A stretch of DNA of 64,000 bases from Centroberyx gerrardi (lineage: Eukaryota > Chordata > Actinopteri > Beryciformes > Berycidae). Of this stretch, positions 26,201 through 38,220 are shown piece after piece. The notes under the pieces are model-generated. The model had not been told where the DNA came from and did no database searches. It saw only the letters and a program-made list of their open reading frames with translations. The stretch lies in contig NC_136016.1 of NCBI RefSeq assembly GCF_048128805.1, positions 12,576,176 through 12,640,175 of the forward strand. The letters run 5' to 3'. The first letter of the stretch is position 1. Each line of letters starts with the position of its first letter. A program made the position numbers and the translations under genes.

Positions 26201-27254
26201 GTGTGCTGAGACATTTCTCACTAAAAAGAGCATTGAGTCCTGTCTTAATTATGCAAGAAGACAGTCTCCAAAATCCATATGGAAAAATGTCCATGGTCGG
26301 ATGAAACCACGTTCCTAGTTTTTGGTCTTAATTCCAAAAGACATGTTTGGTGCAGAGCCAACACAGCCCATCACCCAAAGAATTTCATCTTTCAACGTCC
26401 CAAAGCACACAGCCAAGTCAACCAAGGAAAGGCTGGAAAAACAAGGAATATCAATATCCTGGAATGGTCCACAGAGCCCAGACCCAAATCGATAATAAAA
26501 TTTTGTGGTTTGACCTCAAGAGGAGTTTGCATTGGAGGTCCTCTTGTAATCTGAGTGAGCTAGAATGGGAGGACATTTCTAAAGCATTATGTGCTTAGTT
26601 GGGAGAGACTTATCCAAACAAGGTTACTGCTGTTATTAAAGCAAAATGTGCCTCTACTAAATATTAAACGAAGGGTTTGAACACTTAGACAGCCAAGGTG
26701 GTGTAGCTTTCCATTTTAATACATTTTCAGAAGGAAAGTGAAAAGTCTGATTTAATGAGGCGGGAATTCAGGCCTCAATAATAAAAGCTAGAAAATTTGA
26801 AAGGGTGTGTAGACTTTTGATATCCACTGTATAAACTATGTACAGTGGCTGACTGATATCTTTCAATGAAGCTGTAGAATGGAATGTAAGACAGTGATAC
26901 TCTGACTTTTTGTCAATAGGAGGACTATCGGCGTACCGTAACCGAGATCGATGAGAAGGAATACATCAGTCTGAAGATCATAGTTTCTGAGCTCAGAAAT
27001 CAATACGTATGTCATAGTCTTTATTTCTGTTTTGTAATATAGTAAAACTCTGTTTATAAGTTTTATTTTGACACACATAACTGTCAAGTTGAAAAAATAG
27101 TTTCACTATTATATTTGCTGCATGATCATACTTCCAAGTGCAATGCAAAATTAAGCTGATGTTTGTTTTCTAGGTAACGTTACATGACATGATCCTGAAG
27201 AACATTGAAAAGATCAAGAGGCCTCGAAGCAGTAATACTGACGCGTTGTACTGA
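23296..27254 (+). CDS. psme3: PSME3, proteasome activator PA28-gamma (REG-gamma)
   Basis: Nuclear homoheptameric cap that binds the 20S proteasome and promotes ubiquitin-independent degradation. Ten exons join in phase: 23296-23337, 23941-23973, 24082-24144, 24294-24398, 24517-24565, 25181-25299, 25559-25695, 25928-25982, 26920-27006 and 27174-27254, giving 256 aa (human 254). Visible features: MSSLLKVD start; ANFFPKKLLELD; the basic nuclear localisation signal AKKRKLE near residues 84-90 in the linker; GTKVFVMPGG; the activation-loop segment RIEDGNNFGVSIQEETVAEL; and the conserved terminal helix ending DALY. The start is fixed by homology and by the short first exon. The likely polyadenylation signal AATAAA is at about 27942. 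The gene is head-to-head with NBR1. Confidence 0.98.
23821..23896 (+). repeat. 38-bp tandem duplication in PSME3 intron 1
   Basis: A 38-bp unit starting CCATAACGCCAGTGCATATG is present twice in direct succession (23821 and 23859) with no visible difference. Each unit ends CTTACTGTTTTTCAG, so a 3' splice-site-like sequence is duplicated about 45-80 bp before the true exon 2 acceptor at 23940. Confidence 0.9.
26060..26830 (+). mobile_element. Tc1/mariner-like transposon remnant in PSME3 intron 8
   Basis: Plus-strand transposase remnants in the order expected for fish Tc1 elements: the region matching 'KLPRGQQQP' (near 26070-26100), MWKNVHGRMKP-like sequence (about 26280), SKRHVWCRANTAHHPKN, then PKAHSQVNQG, ILEWSTEPRP, and GETYPNK near 26605. 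The right end, GTAGACTTTTGATATCCACTGTA, is the usual Tc1 terminal repeat and stops at about 26830. The matching left terminal repeat is missing and frames are broken, so this is a 5'-truncated, inactive copy. Confidence 0.85.
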
Positions 27255-29104
27255 TGCTCATCCAACCACCACAACCTCCACCTCCCATCCTTTGCCCCCG
27301 TCTCCCTGCCATGCTGTTGAGCTAGCCTGGCCCTGGTCCGAGGAGTAGTGCTAGATTTTCACCCACTCAAATACAATCAGTACAACCCAGTACAAAACCA
27401 TAGCCTCAGTAGATGGAAACCATGCACATCATCGTCTTTTTTGTTTTAATTGTAAAATATTGTCCTTGTTTTAAACCCTTTGAAGACATACCTTATTATT
27501 CTCTCAGTAAAGGGAGAGATAGGTCCTAGACAAAAAAAGCGCTATGTATTTTTTAAATTGAATTAAAAACATTTTGTCCTTGGATCTTTTGTGAAATGGC
27601 TTCATTTATAGCTCTGTTTTGGTCAAATTCAGGGCAAGTTGTTTTATGTTTTATGCCCACTGCTTCAGTGAATGTGTTTTTTGTATTTGTTTTTTTGTTT
27701 TTCAGTCTGTTTTTATCCGTGAGACCCATATTGCATCAGAAGTATGGTCATTCATAGGCTAAGCAACAAGAAAGCTCTTTTTAGTAATGTTATACACTTA
27801 TACGTTTTATAGTAGTAATAAATGAGCATTACATTTTTATGCTGAATATTAGGCAGGTTTTAGGTCCACAGGCTTAATGGTTATCAAAGAAAGTTCATAG
27901 TTCACCAAAGCATCTTTTATGTTGCAAGGGATTGACTCTACTGAATAAAACACTTTTTGATAAGAGACTGAATTTTGTGCATGTTCATGTTTTTGCTTAT
28001 TTGCTCATTGTGCAAATGTCAGACTTATATTGTTATGTATTTTTCATGCACTGTTTATGATGCCCATACATAGGAGCCATGAAATGTAGCTGTTTTTGGA
28101 CTTGGCAGAATTATTGCTAGTGCCTTCTCTTGACCTGTAGGTGTCACTCTTGGCATGTTCTATGCATAGTGAATATTCTCTAACAAAGCTTCTTCCACAT
28201 TAGTGTTAGGTTGAGAGAAAAGAAAATTGCATGTACATGAAGTAACATTCGCCCCATTTCATTGTGTCAATGTTTCTGAAACGGTGGCACAACAAATTGG
28301 TGCATAGATGCCTTTGCACATGTCAGACATTGTTCATCTTTTGGATGATTTGAACTGAAGTCCCAGCACCACTTTTAGGAGTTGTTAAAACATAGTGATG
28401 TGCGTGTTATCTTCATGGATCAGGTTGAGATAATGGCAAAAGCAGCTTGTGCAAAGTACACTAATAGAAGAAAATGCAGAATTGATCCATTTGTGACTAT
28501 AGAAATAAGTAAATTTGGTGCGGTGCTCAGTACATCACAGCTGTAGAATACACCGACATACACTTGTGAAGACTGCGGGCATAATGAGGCCAGATCAGTG
28601 TAAAGAATTAACTGCCTTGCTCAAAGGCACATGATTGAAGGAATACACTTTATAGACAAATCCGTCAACTAATAACAGCACTGACATAACTGTTGAGAAA
28701 AATAAGAATACTTTGAAAAGCTATAAATGTGGGTGAAGAGTGGGCTCCAGCAGTCACTCCAGTACCAATGAAGGACAGATGTATCATGGAGATCTACTGA
28801 GATGGCTGCTGCCATATGATTTGCCATGGGAGGTGTTACGTTCCTGATTATTTGAGCCATTCTGTTCCAGAAACATAATTTACATCTGCACAAAATAAAT
28901 AAATTTGTCTTATTCCATAAAATAGAAAGAATGCTTTATACAGTATGTTCTGAAATTGTTTCAATTCTATTTCTGGGATAGAGTTTAATTTTCACAAATT
29001 TGTATTACCCAAGATTATATTTAACATTAATTATATTTTACAGGTTGATTTTCCACTTCAATTATGATTTGTAAGTGCTCCTTACAACTCTTAGACAGGC
29101 CAAA

Positions 29105-29169
<65 letters not shown>

Positions 29170-30030
29170 CACTCTCACTCATACACACCCACAGTGTGGC
29201 CTACCCACATCCAGCAGCACCATATAGATACGCCTCTCAGGAGATAAGCACCGGAAAAGAGTTATGAGGGCCCTGAGTGATAAGACGGTCAAAAAGGAGA
29301 CTTGGGATTTGCTGGTGGGAAATATCACAAGGCTGTGACTATTATGTCATCAATCCACAACACTGTAGGCAGGGTTATAGTGGAGGGTAAACCCAGCTAG
29401 ACTCAGCTTAGCCACCATATAATTTGTAGAACAAAGAGTTTACCCACCTGTTGAGCTGACATAAGACACATATACATCATAGTGTGTAGCATAAAACTGA
29501 TGAAAATAGTTTTTGAGGATGGAGGTGGTCTGTGGTTGTTTGCCTTACGACGATCACCAGCTGGAGGTCATAGTTTTCACACTTTTTATTTGCCACTACC
29601 TTACTGAGCACCAGTTCATCATAGACTGCCGCAATTGCAAAATACATAAATTATTTAATTAGCAGAGTGATGTCTATTACATTTTGAACATGACCTCCCC
29701 CAACCCTGCTGATAGGTGTAATGTACAATTGATTGAAGTTCATTTGAAATGTTGGCTGAAGACTGTGCTGCTTTGGTCTGTACCCTTAAAGGACACACGT
29801 GTTGTCTGCACCGTGTTCTGCCCCTTGACCCGCCATGTCTCTTTTGAAAGCTCAGTGGCTGTGGTGAAAGACAGCGTCACTCTGCGGGACTGCAGAGTGG
29901 AGGGAGCATGGTCTAGTTAATATTTAATGGTTGTCCCTGCCAGAGAATAAATCAGTATCATTCTGAGACATTCTGAGAAAACCAATGGGACAGCATGATC
30001 GAAAATAAGCACGCTTTAAAACAAGCAAAT
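27255..30030. other. PSME3 3' UTR and intergenic sequence
   Basis: The PSME3 3' UTR probably runs to about 27970, using AATAAA at about 27942. After this I see only AT-rich intergenic DNA with a CT microsatellite. The open frame at 29684-29920 has no recognisable motif. Confidence 0.5.
29107..29164. repeat. (CT)29 microsatellite
   Basis: An uninterrupted CT dinucleotide array of about 58 bp. Confidence 0.95.
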
Positions 30031-30739
30031 GTCAATAAAAACTGTCTTTATTTAAAAGCAAAACAATGCTTTCCCCCCCATCACATCATCATTATCGAGT
30101 AGAAAAAGTTAAGCACTTTTGCTTCTTTGGGCCCCAACTATAACTTTTTTGAGAAATTCATTTTTTTGTCTTTGTCAGTTGGAAAACCTGAGCTCATTAA
30201 AACAACATTATTCTCTTTGACAACAGAATAGAATTGTAAGAATACGGCACAAACAGTAAATGTAGCATCAAACTGGTAAATCAGACATCTTATTGTCACA
30301 TTATGGTATGACTGCTTTAGTTTTTAACTATACAGACAGCAAGGTTCAGGGCATGGTAGTTGCCGTTGAAGGAGCCACACCAGCAAACTGTGCAGACCAT
30401 CATTTATATATGAAAGTTGTTTTTTTACTTGCCGTGCCTTAAAGCAAAAATATCAACCAAAATAGGAAAGACCTTAAAGGCCAAATACAGACAAAAAAGA
30501 ACAACCTTTACTTGATATCCAGAGGGGTCATGATGGCTTGATTGGCTTCATCTAATAGGCTGTAGCAGTAAACAGACTTGGCCAATTTATTTGGAATTGA
30601 TCAATCCAGGCTGGTCAATAACTTCAATCACATTGTCCAAAAAAGTGCAAAAGGCCTAGTATCTTAGTCCTGAAAAAAACAAATGCTCCAACTAAATGTA
30701 GGGAATTAAATTGATAATTGACCCAGGTCTGCCCCTAAA
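30031..30739 (-). other. 3' UTR of the diverged G6PC copy
   Basis: AT-rich sequence after the stop codon, with a minus-strand AATAAA signal read from about 30045-30052. Confidence 0.55.
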
Positions 30740-32770
30740 TCACAAGTTCTTGTCTCCTGTCTTGCCCAGGCAGATCCAGCAGAGAGCCCCGGGCACCAAA
30801 GCGGTTGGGATTAAAAGTGCAACTGCATTCTTACCGAAAGACAGGCAATAGAAAACCGTGAGGTTTTCAGAAGAAAACGTCAACCCGTCCAACAGCTGAA
30901 GTAGGAATAAGGAGACAATAATACATCCCATCTTGAAAGCGGCACCTCTGCTCTTCTTGGTCTCGGTGTAGAGGGGCGAGTGCAGGCCCAGGCCCAGGCC
31001 CAGGCCCAGGCCGAACAGGCTGCCCATGTTACGCAGCAGGCTGGCGAAGGGCGTGGAGTCCAGGTGGACCCACTCGGCCCTCACGCACCACATCTGGGCT
31101 TTCTCCATAGTCCACAGCAGGTCCACACCCACAGCCTTCAGCAGCAGGTAGAAGCCGACAGCGAAGGAGGTCAGGAAGAGGGTGGTGTAGAAGTACTTCT
31201 TCATGCTGGCGCTGTAGATCCACTGCACCTTGGAGACAACCTCAGCCACTATTATACCTGTCAAAAAGACAAACAAGAGGGTCCATCAAACAGTCACCAT
31301 GATTATAGCACCCACAGCACTGCCTGCTCCATATCCCTTTACTTACTGTTTGCTATATTACGTTATCTGTAATTATTGGAAATTATGCGTGCAAAGCCTA
31401 ACTCCAGTGGGAACTATTTGCTATTAGCTGTGTAATGTTTTTATTGCACTTACCACTCACTAACTAGCAGGGCTGAAAAGTTTACCTGTCCACCAGCATG
31501 GGACTATTTCACAGGATAGAGCACAATTGGCCTCCGCATACAGAATCAAAATGTTACTGCACATACCTTCCTTTATTATTATCAAATAAATTCAGATATC
31601 AGTCTATTCTCATATCATTCAAGTGGGCTAACCTGTGATGGCTCCAGCAATGACCTGATGTGGGAAGTGTGCAGCCATGTAGACCCTGGACATGCAGACC
31701 AACAGCTCAACCAGGACCATCAGCGGCCACAGGCCTGTCTGCAAGAATCTGAGAGAGAGGCGATCGGGGATGGATTACTGAACAGTCCTGATGGGCTGCT
31801 GTATTCCATCGTACAGGCAGCACTTCTTTCAATAAAATTTCAATCAAACTCATCATTTCATTTGCAAGAAAATTAAAATGCATTTGTATGACATGGGTAA
31901 ACGGGGATGCAGTTTTGAGTCCATCTAACAAAGTGGCATGTCGGCACTTTAAACAAGGCTTTTGTGGTACTGGTGTGCTTGTCTAAAATGATGAAAATCT
32001 TCATATTAACAATCCTGGTTATAAGATGGCAGCGACTCCTAAGAACAAATTTTAACTTACTTTTTTTAATACATGCAACTATCTGATTTTACAATAGACA
32101 AACTCAACAAACTCAGCATTTTAAAAAGAGTTTGTCAAAACCATGCATTAAAACGAAAAACAAAGGTTACAGTCTATTCTTGGAAAGAACTGTGATCCTG
32201 CAATTGGGATTTTTAATTGGGAGCCTGCAAAAATCCTTTTAGGGGGCACAATAAAAAAATATTCAGAAAATTTGGATCACCAAAAAACACCTAAACACCT
32301 AGTGCCAGTTTCAAACAAATTGACAATTTTATTGTCATAGACCCACCTGTATAGCAAAGGGGGGCACCGTTTCTCTTTTGCCATAGAGAGCAGAGCTGTT
32401 ACCATCACATACCACACCCCAGCAGCACCCATTGCATGACCTGAAGGGCTTCCTGCAAAGAACAATGCTCTTAAGCATCTTCAGTTTCAGTTTCAAACTA
32501 ACGAAGGTGACATAGTTTGCTATGTGGGTTTCTTGTAGCAAAAATAACCTATTTTAGTATGAAAGTTATAGAATATTTATATTAAACTACTCTAAAATCA
32601 GAACTAGTAAACAAAAAAGCATGACAAAACCTGAATCTACTTGTTGGTTAGATAACAAGATGTAACAATGATTGTGTTTCTGGGTAATCTTCTTGCACTA
32701 ATAATTGATCCCATCTGTAAGTACTCAGCCAGCAAGTACTCTATTCTATGTTGGTTGTCCACACACACAC

Positions 32771-32824
<54 letters not shown>

Positions 32825-33788
32825 GCAAACTTGAGCAGATACAATCACTAAATCATGACAAATATGCAAACATGAGACACTATACAATCCAAATTGAATT
32901 CCTCTACACAGATAAGATTACTGCATAAGTGTTTAACACAAAAGGCCAAAGGTACTGGAGTTTATAACCCATTTATCATGAGTTTGCCATTCATATTCAA
33001 TCAAAGAATGCTGTGCGCAATTGCCAAACACCATAGAGGCATACAGGCATAAACCAGACTATGTTAGTAGCTCACTGTACCAGATGTTGCCAAATTATCA
33101 CTTGAAACCCTTTTGATTACATTGAGTATTTGCTTATGTTCGCTTCTGGAGGAAACCCCATTGTTCTACTGTGACAGACAAAATCAATCAATTCTTAAAG
33201 AAAAGACACTGAACTCTCTGAAATAGTAATCCAACACAGGTCTGGCATGAACAATACCTGGTCCAGTCTCACATGTGATGGGGAACTGCTGCAGAGACGG
33301 GACTGGTCCTGTTCTGTAGAACCGGGTCTCATGAACCCACCAATATGGTCTCTCCCCAAAAAGAACCCTGCCATGGAAACACAGAGCAGCTCAAAAAATT
33401 ACCATAGTTTTCTCTCGTTTTGACTCACATGACAATTTATTTGTGTTTCAAACAATATAATAAAACTGATGTATTGATGAGCTTCAAGTTTCCATCAGGC
33501 TAAAAAGTTGGCACTCTGCAATCCCAAATGCACATCTGGCGAAAGAGTAGAGGAGAATAACACAGATTACCATTTCAGAACCAAGTTGAGCCAGTCTCCG
33601 ATGACCGCCACCCAGATGAGCCTGAGCCCCGTGTCCCGCCGCACGTGGAACCAGATGGGGAAGAAGAAGAAGAATGTGGTGTGCAGATCGGCCACTGTGG
33701 ACGCCAGGCTAAACCAGTCCTCATACCTGCTGTACTTGGTCTGCAGATGGACTGCCAGCTCAACCCCCCAGCTGTGGAGAAGATCCAT
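30740..33788 (-). CDS. g6pc1: Glucose-6-phosphatase catalytic subunit, diverged copy
   Basis: ER enzyme that hydrolyses glucose-6-phosphate to glucose in the last step of gluconeogenesis and glycogenolysis. Five exons in phase (33571-33788, 33258-33367, 32347-32452, 31633-31748, 30740-31257) give 355 aa (human G6PC1 357). The phosphatase signature residues are all present: K72 and R79 in KWVLFGERP, S113-G-H115 in GSPSGHAMG, and R166 and H172 in [13 protein letters not shown]; nine hydrophobic segments are expected. Exons 1-4 and the C-terminus differ strongly from the neighbouring copy, but the first half of exon 5 is almost identical to it. Other differences: the loop after exon 3 is shorter, a GLG repeat is expanded ([13 protein letters not shown]), and the C-terminus ends GDKNL instead of KKSL, so the dilysine ER-retrieval signal is lost. 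Likely still an active paralogue; the evidence for activity is residue conservation only. Confidence 0.95.
32761..32821. repeat. CA microsatellite in the intron of the left G6PC copy
   Basis: A nearly perfect CA array of about 60 bp between exons 2 and 3. Confidence 0.95.
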
Positions 33789-35141
33789 GCTATTAGCAGT
33801 GTAAGATCCAGACCTCTCCTCAGGGATGATGCACTGAATCTGGGGTGGGAGTCTTGACTGCGGCGGGGGTTTGTTGGTCTTTTCTGGAGTACAGGGCTGT
33901 CAACCCACTTGCTGCCAGGCTCTCTAGGCAGTTCCCTCTGGTCTGTATGTGTGTGATTCCCACTGGACTTTACTCAAGGCTGGTGAATTTGTTTGCTTTT
34001 GGGACAGTGCAGACAGGTTCCTTAGCCTTTACATCTCTGAGACCCCTTGTGCCAGAATCCGTGATTTCAGAAATCAGTACCCCTCTGACAGATTGCAGAT
34101 TTCCAGGAATCTTTTTTTTTTTTCTGGTCGATGAAAATTCAGTGACGTCTGTTCTGAGTCCAACTGGTTGCTTTTGAAATCCATTAGTCCATCTTGGTTC
34201 ACAATTTAGCCTCTGTGCCCCATGGATAGTAGCTGCTGTACCATTTTCCCACTTGGCCTTGTGACCTGGTGTAAGAAATGATAACTTTTTTATCATAGAA
34301 GTGGCCAGTTCCCTCAAAACAAGATAAAATATGAGCTCATCTGTGGGGATTGCCCTGCCAGACTTATTTGCCATTCAGATCAGTAACTTGTCCATGACCT
34401 ACAACCTTCCAGTCCACTGTCTTTTATCACCAGCTATCTCTCCAGCTTCTACTCAGTCCATACCCAATCATTTAATCATTGATCCCCTTATGTAACATAC
34501 ATATGTATTACTCCGGGATTCTCCAGGTGAGATGTTTTGACCAAATCGTCAAAAATTGATTACGTAACTGACAGATTATTACCTGATGACTCAGTGTTTG
34601 GTTTCAGCATTTCATCAAAGCTTTAATGGGTTTGATATGAAACAAAAAAAAAGTTAAAAAGAACAAAGCTGAATTAAAACAGCTGAATAAAAATCTATCT
34701 ATACAGAAATTACTGCTAAATTACTGTACTTTGCAGTTCAGTGAAGACAGAGAATGCACCTGAGTGATCTTGTTATACTGCAATCTGTAGGTTTGCATGT
34801 GATTGGTTTAATTTTAGCTACAGTGGTGATTCATAGTTAATGGTCAGTTGACTTCCTCTCTCTGTGTTATTTCAGTGAGAAAGACGCCAATTGACGTTTT
34901 GCTTTCCAGCTATCTTTTCAACTTGTTTGTGTGCTCTCTGTCGGTTAGAGCACAAACCTCCCAAACTCCCAGTGTTTTATTACACATGTGCAAGGTCCAA
35001 AGATCAGCGTGAGCATGCGTTTGGGTGGTGGGTCCTTCTGGTATAAAAACAACCAGCAGTCTCACACATAGCAACAGTCTTTCTTTTCTATCTCACTGAC
35101 ACAGCACTACACTGAGAATTCCCTTTGGGTGCAGTGCTAAG
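33789..35141. other. Head-to-head intergenic region between the two G6PC genes
   Basis: This 1.35-kb gap must contain both promoters. The right-hand promoter has a TATA box (separate entry). On the left-hand side I see no TATA box just upstream of 33788. An open frame on the minus strand at 33970-34374 (134 codons) shows no family I recognise. It overlaps an open frame on the other strand, and I make no gene claim for it. Confidence 0.5.
35042..35048 (+). promoter_or_regulatory. TATA box of the canonical G6PC copy
   Basis: TATAAAA lies 94 bp before the ATG at 35142, which would put the transcription start near 35070 with a ~70-nt leader. Mammalian G6PC1 also uses a TATA promoter. A forkhead-type TGTTTGTG (about 34923-34930) lies upstream; forkhead control is inferred from the known biology of the gene. 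Confidence 0.7.
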
Positions 35142-37448
35142 ATGCTTGACTCCATAATGGATGCCGTGCAGGGCTTTGGGGTGAGCACCACCCACTACCT
35201 GCAGACCAACTATGAGGACGCCCAGGGCCTGTTCCTCTGGGTCTCCTGGGCGGCAGACCTCAGGAACACCTTCTTCATCTTCTTCCCGCTTTGGTTTCAC
35301 CTGCGGGCATCGGTGGGCATTAAGCTCATCTGGGTGGCTGTGATCGGAGACTGGCTGAACTTGGTATTCAAATGGTGAGTGAAAATACATCCTAGTCCTT
35401 AACAGAGTCTTAAGCCATTAATATGATATTTAAAAAACACCTCAAAGAGCTTGGGCTGATGATGAAGCTTGATTTGAATTTGTAAACTCAAGAATTGTGG
35501 GTGACAGTAGAAGCTTGAATTGAACTTGAAAGCTAGACATTTGGAAAATACACAATAAGAGAGAAATCAAGTATCCTTAACAATGTATTATTGAGACTAA
35601 AAATCAGTGCTTCTGTTGTCTTCTTAAGGATTCTGTTTGGGGAGAGGCCTTACTGGTGGGTCCATGAGGCGGCTTACTATGCCAACACTGTTGCTCCTCA
35701 CATTGAACAGTACCCCATGACCTGTGAGACTGGGCCAGGTAAGAACTGCCACTGTACATTGACTTGTTTTGTCTAAACTTACCTACAGTACATATGACAC
35801 TGATAATGGATGGACATTAGTATACGCCTAAGACAGTATTTAAAAACTGAGAACAATATGGATGATGGTGGAGACAATGGCAATTTCAAGTTCAGTTCGG
35901 ACTCTAGCAGATTTGAAATTATTTGAGAACACTTCAGCCTCAAAAATAGTAACATAATATTCATAATGAGCTCAAATGAGTGCTCTCAATTATTTATTTA
36001 TGTATTTATTTATTCATTCATTCATTTATTTGCCTATTTACATTTTTGAAACAACAGTGAATGAATGAAACAATGTATTTTGCCGAGGTCTGCTTTACTT
36101 GTTTGAAGGTAAAGATCTACTTGAGTGAAGCAGACACTGATATCTAGCCTGTCTGTTTGTGCTGTGCAGGCAGCCCCTCTGGCCACGCTATGGGAGCTGC
36201 TGGTGTCTACTACACACTGGTGACCTCAATCCTGGCTATTGTGACCAGCAAGAAGAAGCACGGAAACAAAAAATCCACCAACAAGGGCTGGTGAGTCGTA
36301 GAATCCATGTTAGTAGTTTGAGAGAACTTACATTCTGCAATTGAAGTTTTTTTCTCTTGTCCGCCTTGATGTTAGTGTTGTTTACCATTTTCCTCTGTCC
36401 CGTGCTTATCACTTTAGACACCCTGTCTGTTCACTGCTGTGGTTGATTATTGACTTCTGAAAATGCACCTCATGGCTGGAGAGGGGGAGGGCGAAAGATT
36501 ACATGAGTTGTTTTGACGTATAAGCAGCCAGAATTACATCGATAAGACAGGAATAACCGTGTTAGTTGTTATATTGCTGTAAAAGCTAGCAAAGGCCAGA
36601 CTGATTCAAATCAACTGTCTCCAGTGGCTCTACCCTGCCTTCAACGACAGGATGAACGCACATAAAAAAAAAAATTATTGAAGTGAAGTTCTCTGAATTT
36701 GTATTTTGACAGGTACCTGAAGGCCATTCTGTGGACACTGTTCTGGGGAGTCCAGGTGTGTGTCTGTCTCTCCAGGGTCTTCATCGCCGCTCACTTTCCC
36801 CACCAGGTCATCGCTGGTGTTATCACAGGTCAGCATGGGAACTTCTAAACATGCCATTTCATTTTCCAGCCTATACTATTATACTGTTTGATATGTGTTA
36901 CATGATGCTGACCTGAGCTTTCCCATATGATCTGACTGTTCCTAGGTATGATCGTGGCCGAGGCCTTCAACAGGATTCAGTGGATCTACAGCGCCAGCAT
37001 GAAGAAGTACTTCTACACCACCCTCTTCCTGACCTCCTTCGCTGTCGGCTTCTACCTGCTGCTGAAGGCTGTGGGTGTGGACCTGCTGTGGACTATGGAA
37101 AAAGCCCAGAAGTGGTGCGTGAGGGCCGAGTGGGTCCACCTGGACTCCACGCCCTTCGCCAGCCTGCTGCGTAACATGGGCACCCTGTTTGGCCTGGGCC
37201 TGGGCCTGCACTCGCCCCTCTACACCGAGACCAAGAAGAGCAGCAGCACCTTGGTCAAGGTGGGCTGCGTCATCAGCTCTCTGCTCCTGCTGCACCTGTT
37301 TGACTCCTTCAAGCCCCCCACGCACACCGCAGCCCTTTTCTACCTGCTGTCCTTCTGTAAGAGTGCCACCGTGCCGCTGGCCACCGTCAGCATCATCCCA
37401 TACTGCGTCAACAGCGCTCTGAGCCTACAGAGCAAGAAGAGCTTGTGA
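35142..37448 (+). CDS. g6pc1: Glucose-6-phosphatase catalytic subunit, canonical copy
   Basis: ER membrane enzyme releasing glucose from glucose-6-phosphate. Five exons in phase (35142-35374, 35629-35738, 36170-36290, 36713-36828, 36946-37448) give 360 aa. The starting ATG follows the TATA box and gives [20 protein letters not shown], close to the human N-terminus. Catalytic motifs: K77 and R84 in KWILFGERP, S118-G-H120 in [10 protein letters not shown]176 and H182 in [13 protein letters not shown]. The protein ends SKKSL, the dilysine ER-retrieval signal seen in mammals. At the position of the mammalian N-glycosylation site the sequence is YYANTV, so that sequon is absent. The exon structure equals that of mammals and of the left copy. 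The 3' UTR runs to about 37920, with AATAAA at about 37903. Teleosts often carry duplicated g6pc1a genes; I cannot assign the exact paralogue suffix. Confidence 0.97.
36978..37243 (+). other. Gene-conversion tract shared by the two G6PC genes
   Basis: This part of exon 5 matches 30948-31225 (minus strand) with about four substitutions over 266 aligned bases plus a 12-bp length difference in a GGCCTG repeat. Sequence on both sides drops abruptly to paralogue-level similarity: exon 2 is only about two-thirds alike by eye. Recent conversion between inverted copies is the simplest reading. Confidence 0.8.
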
Positions 37449-38055
37449 GCTGGCCACTCAGATAGAGACTAATGAAATGGGAGATTACAAAACTCTTCCT
37501 CTGGTGCTTCATTACGTTCATATTACCAATTGACCGACAGAAAAAGCCTAAGAGATCAATGGAAAATTGTCATTGGCATCATTTGGACACTGAATTCTGA
37601 CAGTTCTGAACACTATGTGACACTAAGTGAAAGCACTATCCAGCATACTCAGTGGCACGTATAAAGACCCCATGTGTTGAATTTATTAAAGTATGATAAT
37701 TTATAAGTGGTTCAGAATCCTGGACCAACACAGGGGTCTAGCAAGTGAATGTTTCCAGGCAGTTGTTATGTCAAACCTCATTGTAAAGAAAACAAACTCA
37801 CTCAGGACTTTGATGTGTTATTTCAACTGTAATATTGATGTATTTTTAAATGCTATTTGTGCCTTTAGAAAATATTTTTGGAATTGTGTTGAATATTTTT
37901 TAATAAAACTCTTTAAAACATATTAAATGACTTGGTTCGTGTTTAACTCTCTGTGTCATGTAATCACATGAATGTGTCCTATCTATTGTCCTGCAATCAG
38001 CATTATTCCCTATAGATTACATTCCCACAATTAACATAAATTCAGTAATAATTTG

Positions 38056-38172
38056 CTTTTGTAAGGAATTTAAAGTCACACTGAAATGAACAATTACTTT
38101 TGTAAGGAATTTAAAGTCACACTGAAATGAACAATTACTTTTGTAAGGAATTTAAAGTCACAATGAAAAATT
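38056..38172. repeat. 41-bp tandem repeat, about 2.8 copies
   Basis: Units starting CTTTTGTAAGGAATTTAAAG begin at 38056, 38097 and 38138. The first two are nearly identical, and the third diverges after its AAAGTCACAATGAAA block. That block recurs in inverse orientation near 38503-38523, so the array may be the expanded end of a palindromic element (about 38056-38530). Confidence 0.85.
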
Positions 38173-38204
38173 AGTTTACCACCTTGTTAACTCACTGTAA
38201 CTAT

Positions 38205-38220
38205 CCCTAACCCTAACCCT
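38205..38220. repeat. Short interstitial telomere-like repeat
   Basis: CCCTAACCCTAACCCT, fewer than three units of the vertebrate telomere hexamer. Too short to suggest a chromosome end. Confidence 0.8.

Noticed and set aside
30980-31372. Plus-strand open frames opposite G6PC exon 5 and the similar one at 36942-37325
   Set aside because: They mirror the GC-rich coding strand of G6PC and share its conversion tract. There is no independent evidence for either.
33970-34374. 134-codon minus-strand open frame between the G6PC genes
   Set aside because: No recognised domain, an open frame also on the opposite strand, and no splice or promoter context. Not supported as a gene.
38205-38220. Telomere-like CCCTAA repeats as a chromosome end or fusion point
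   Set aside because: Fewer than three units, inside ordinary intergenic DNA with genes on both sides.
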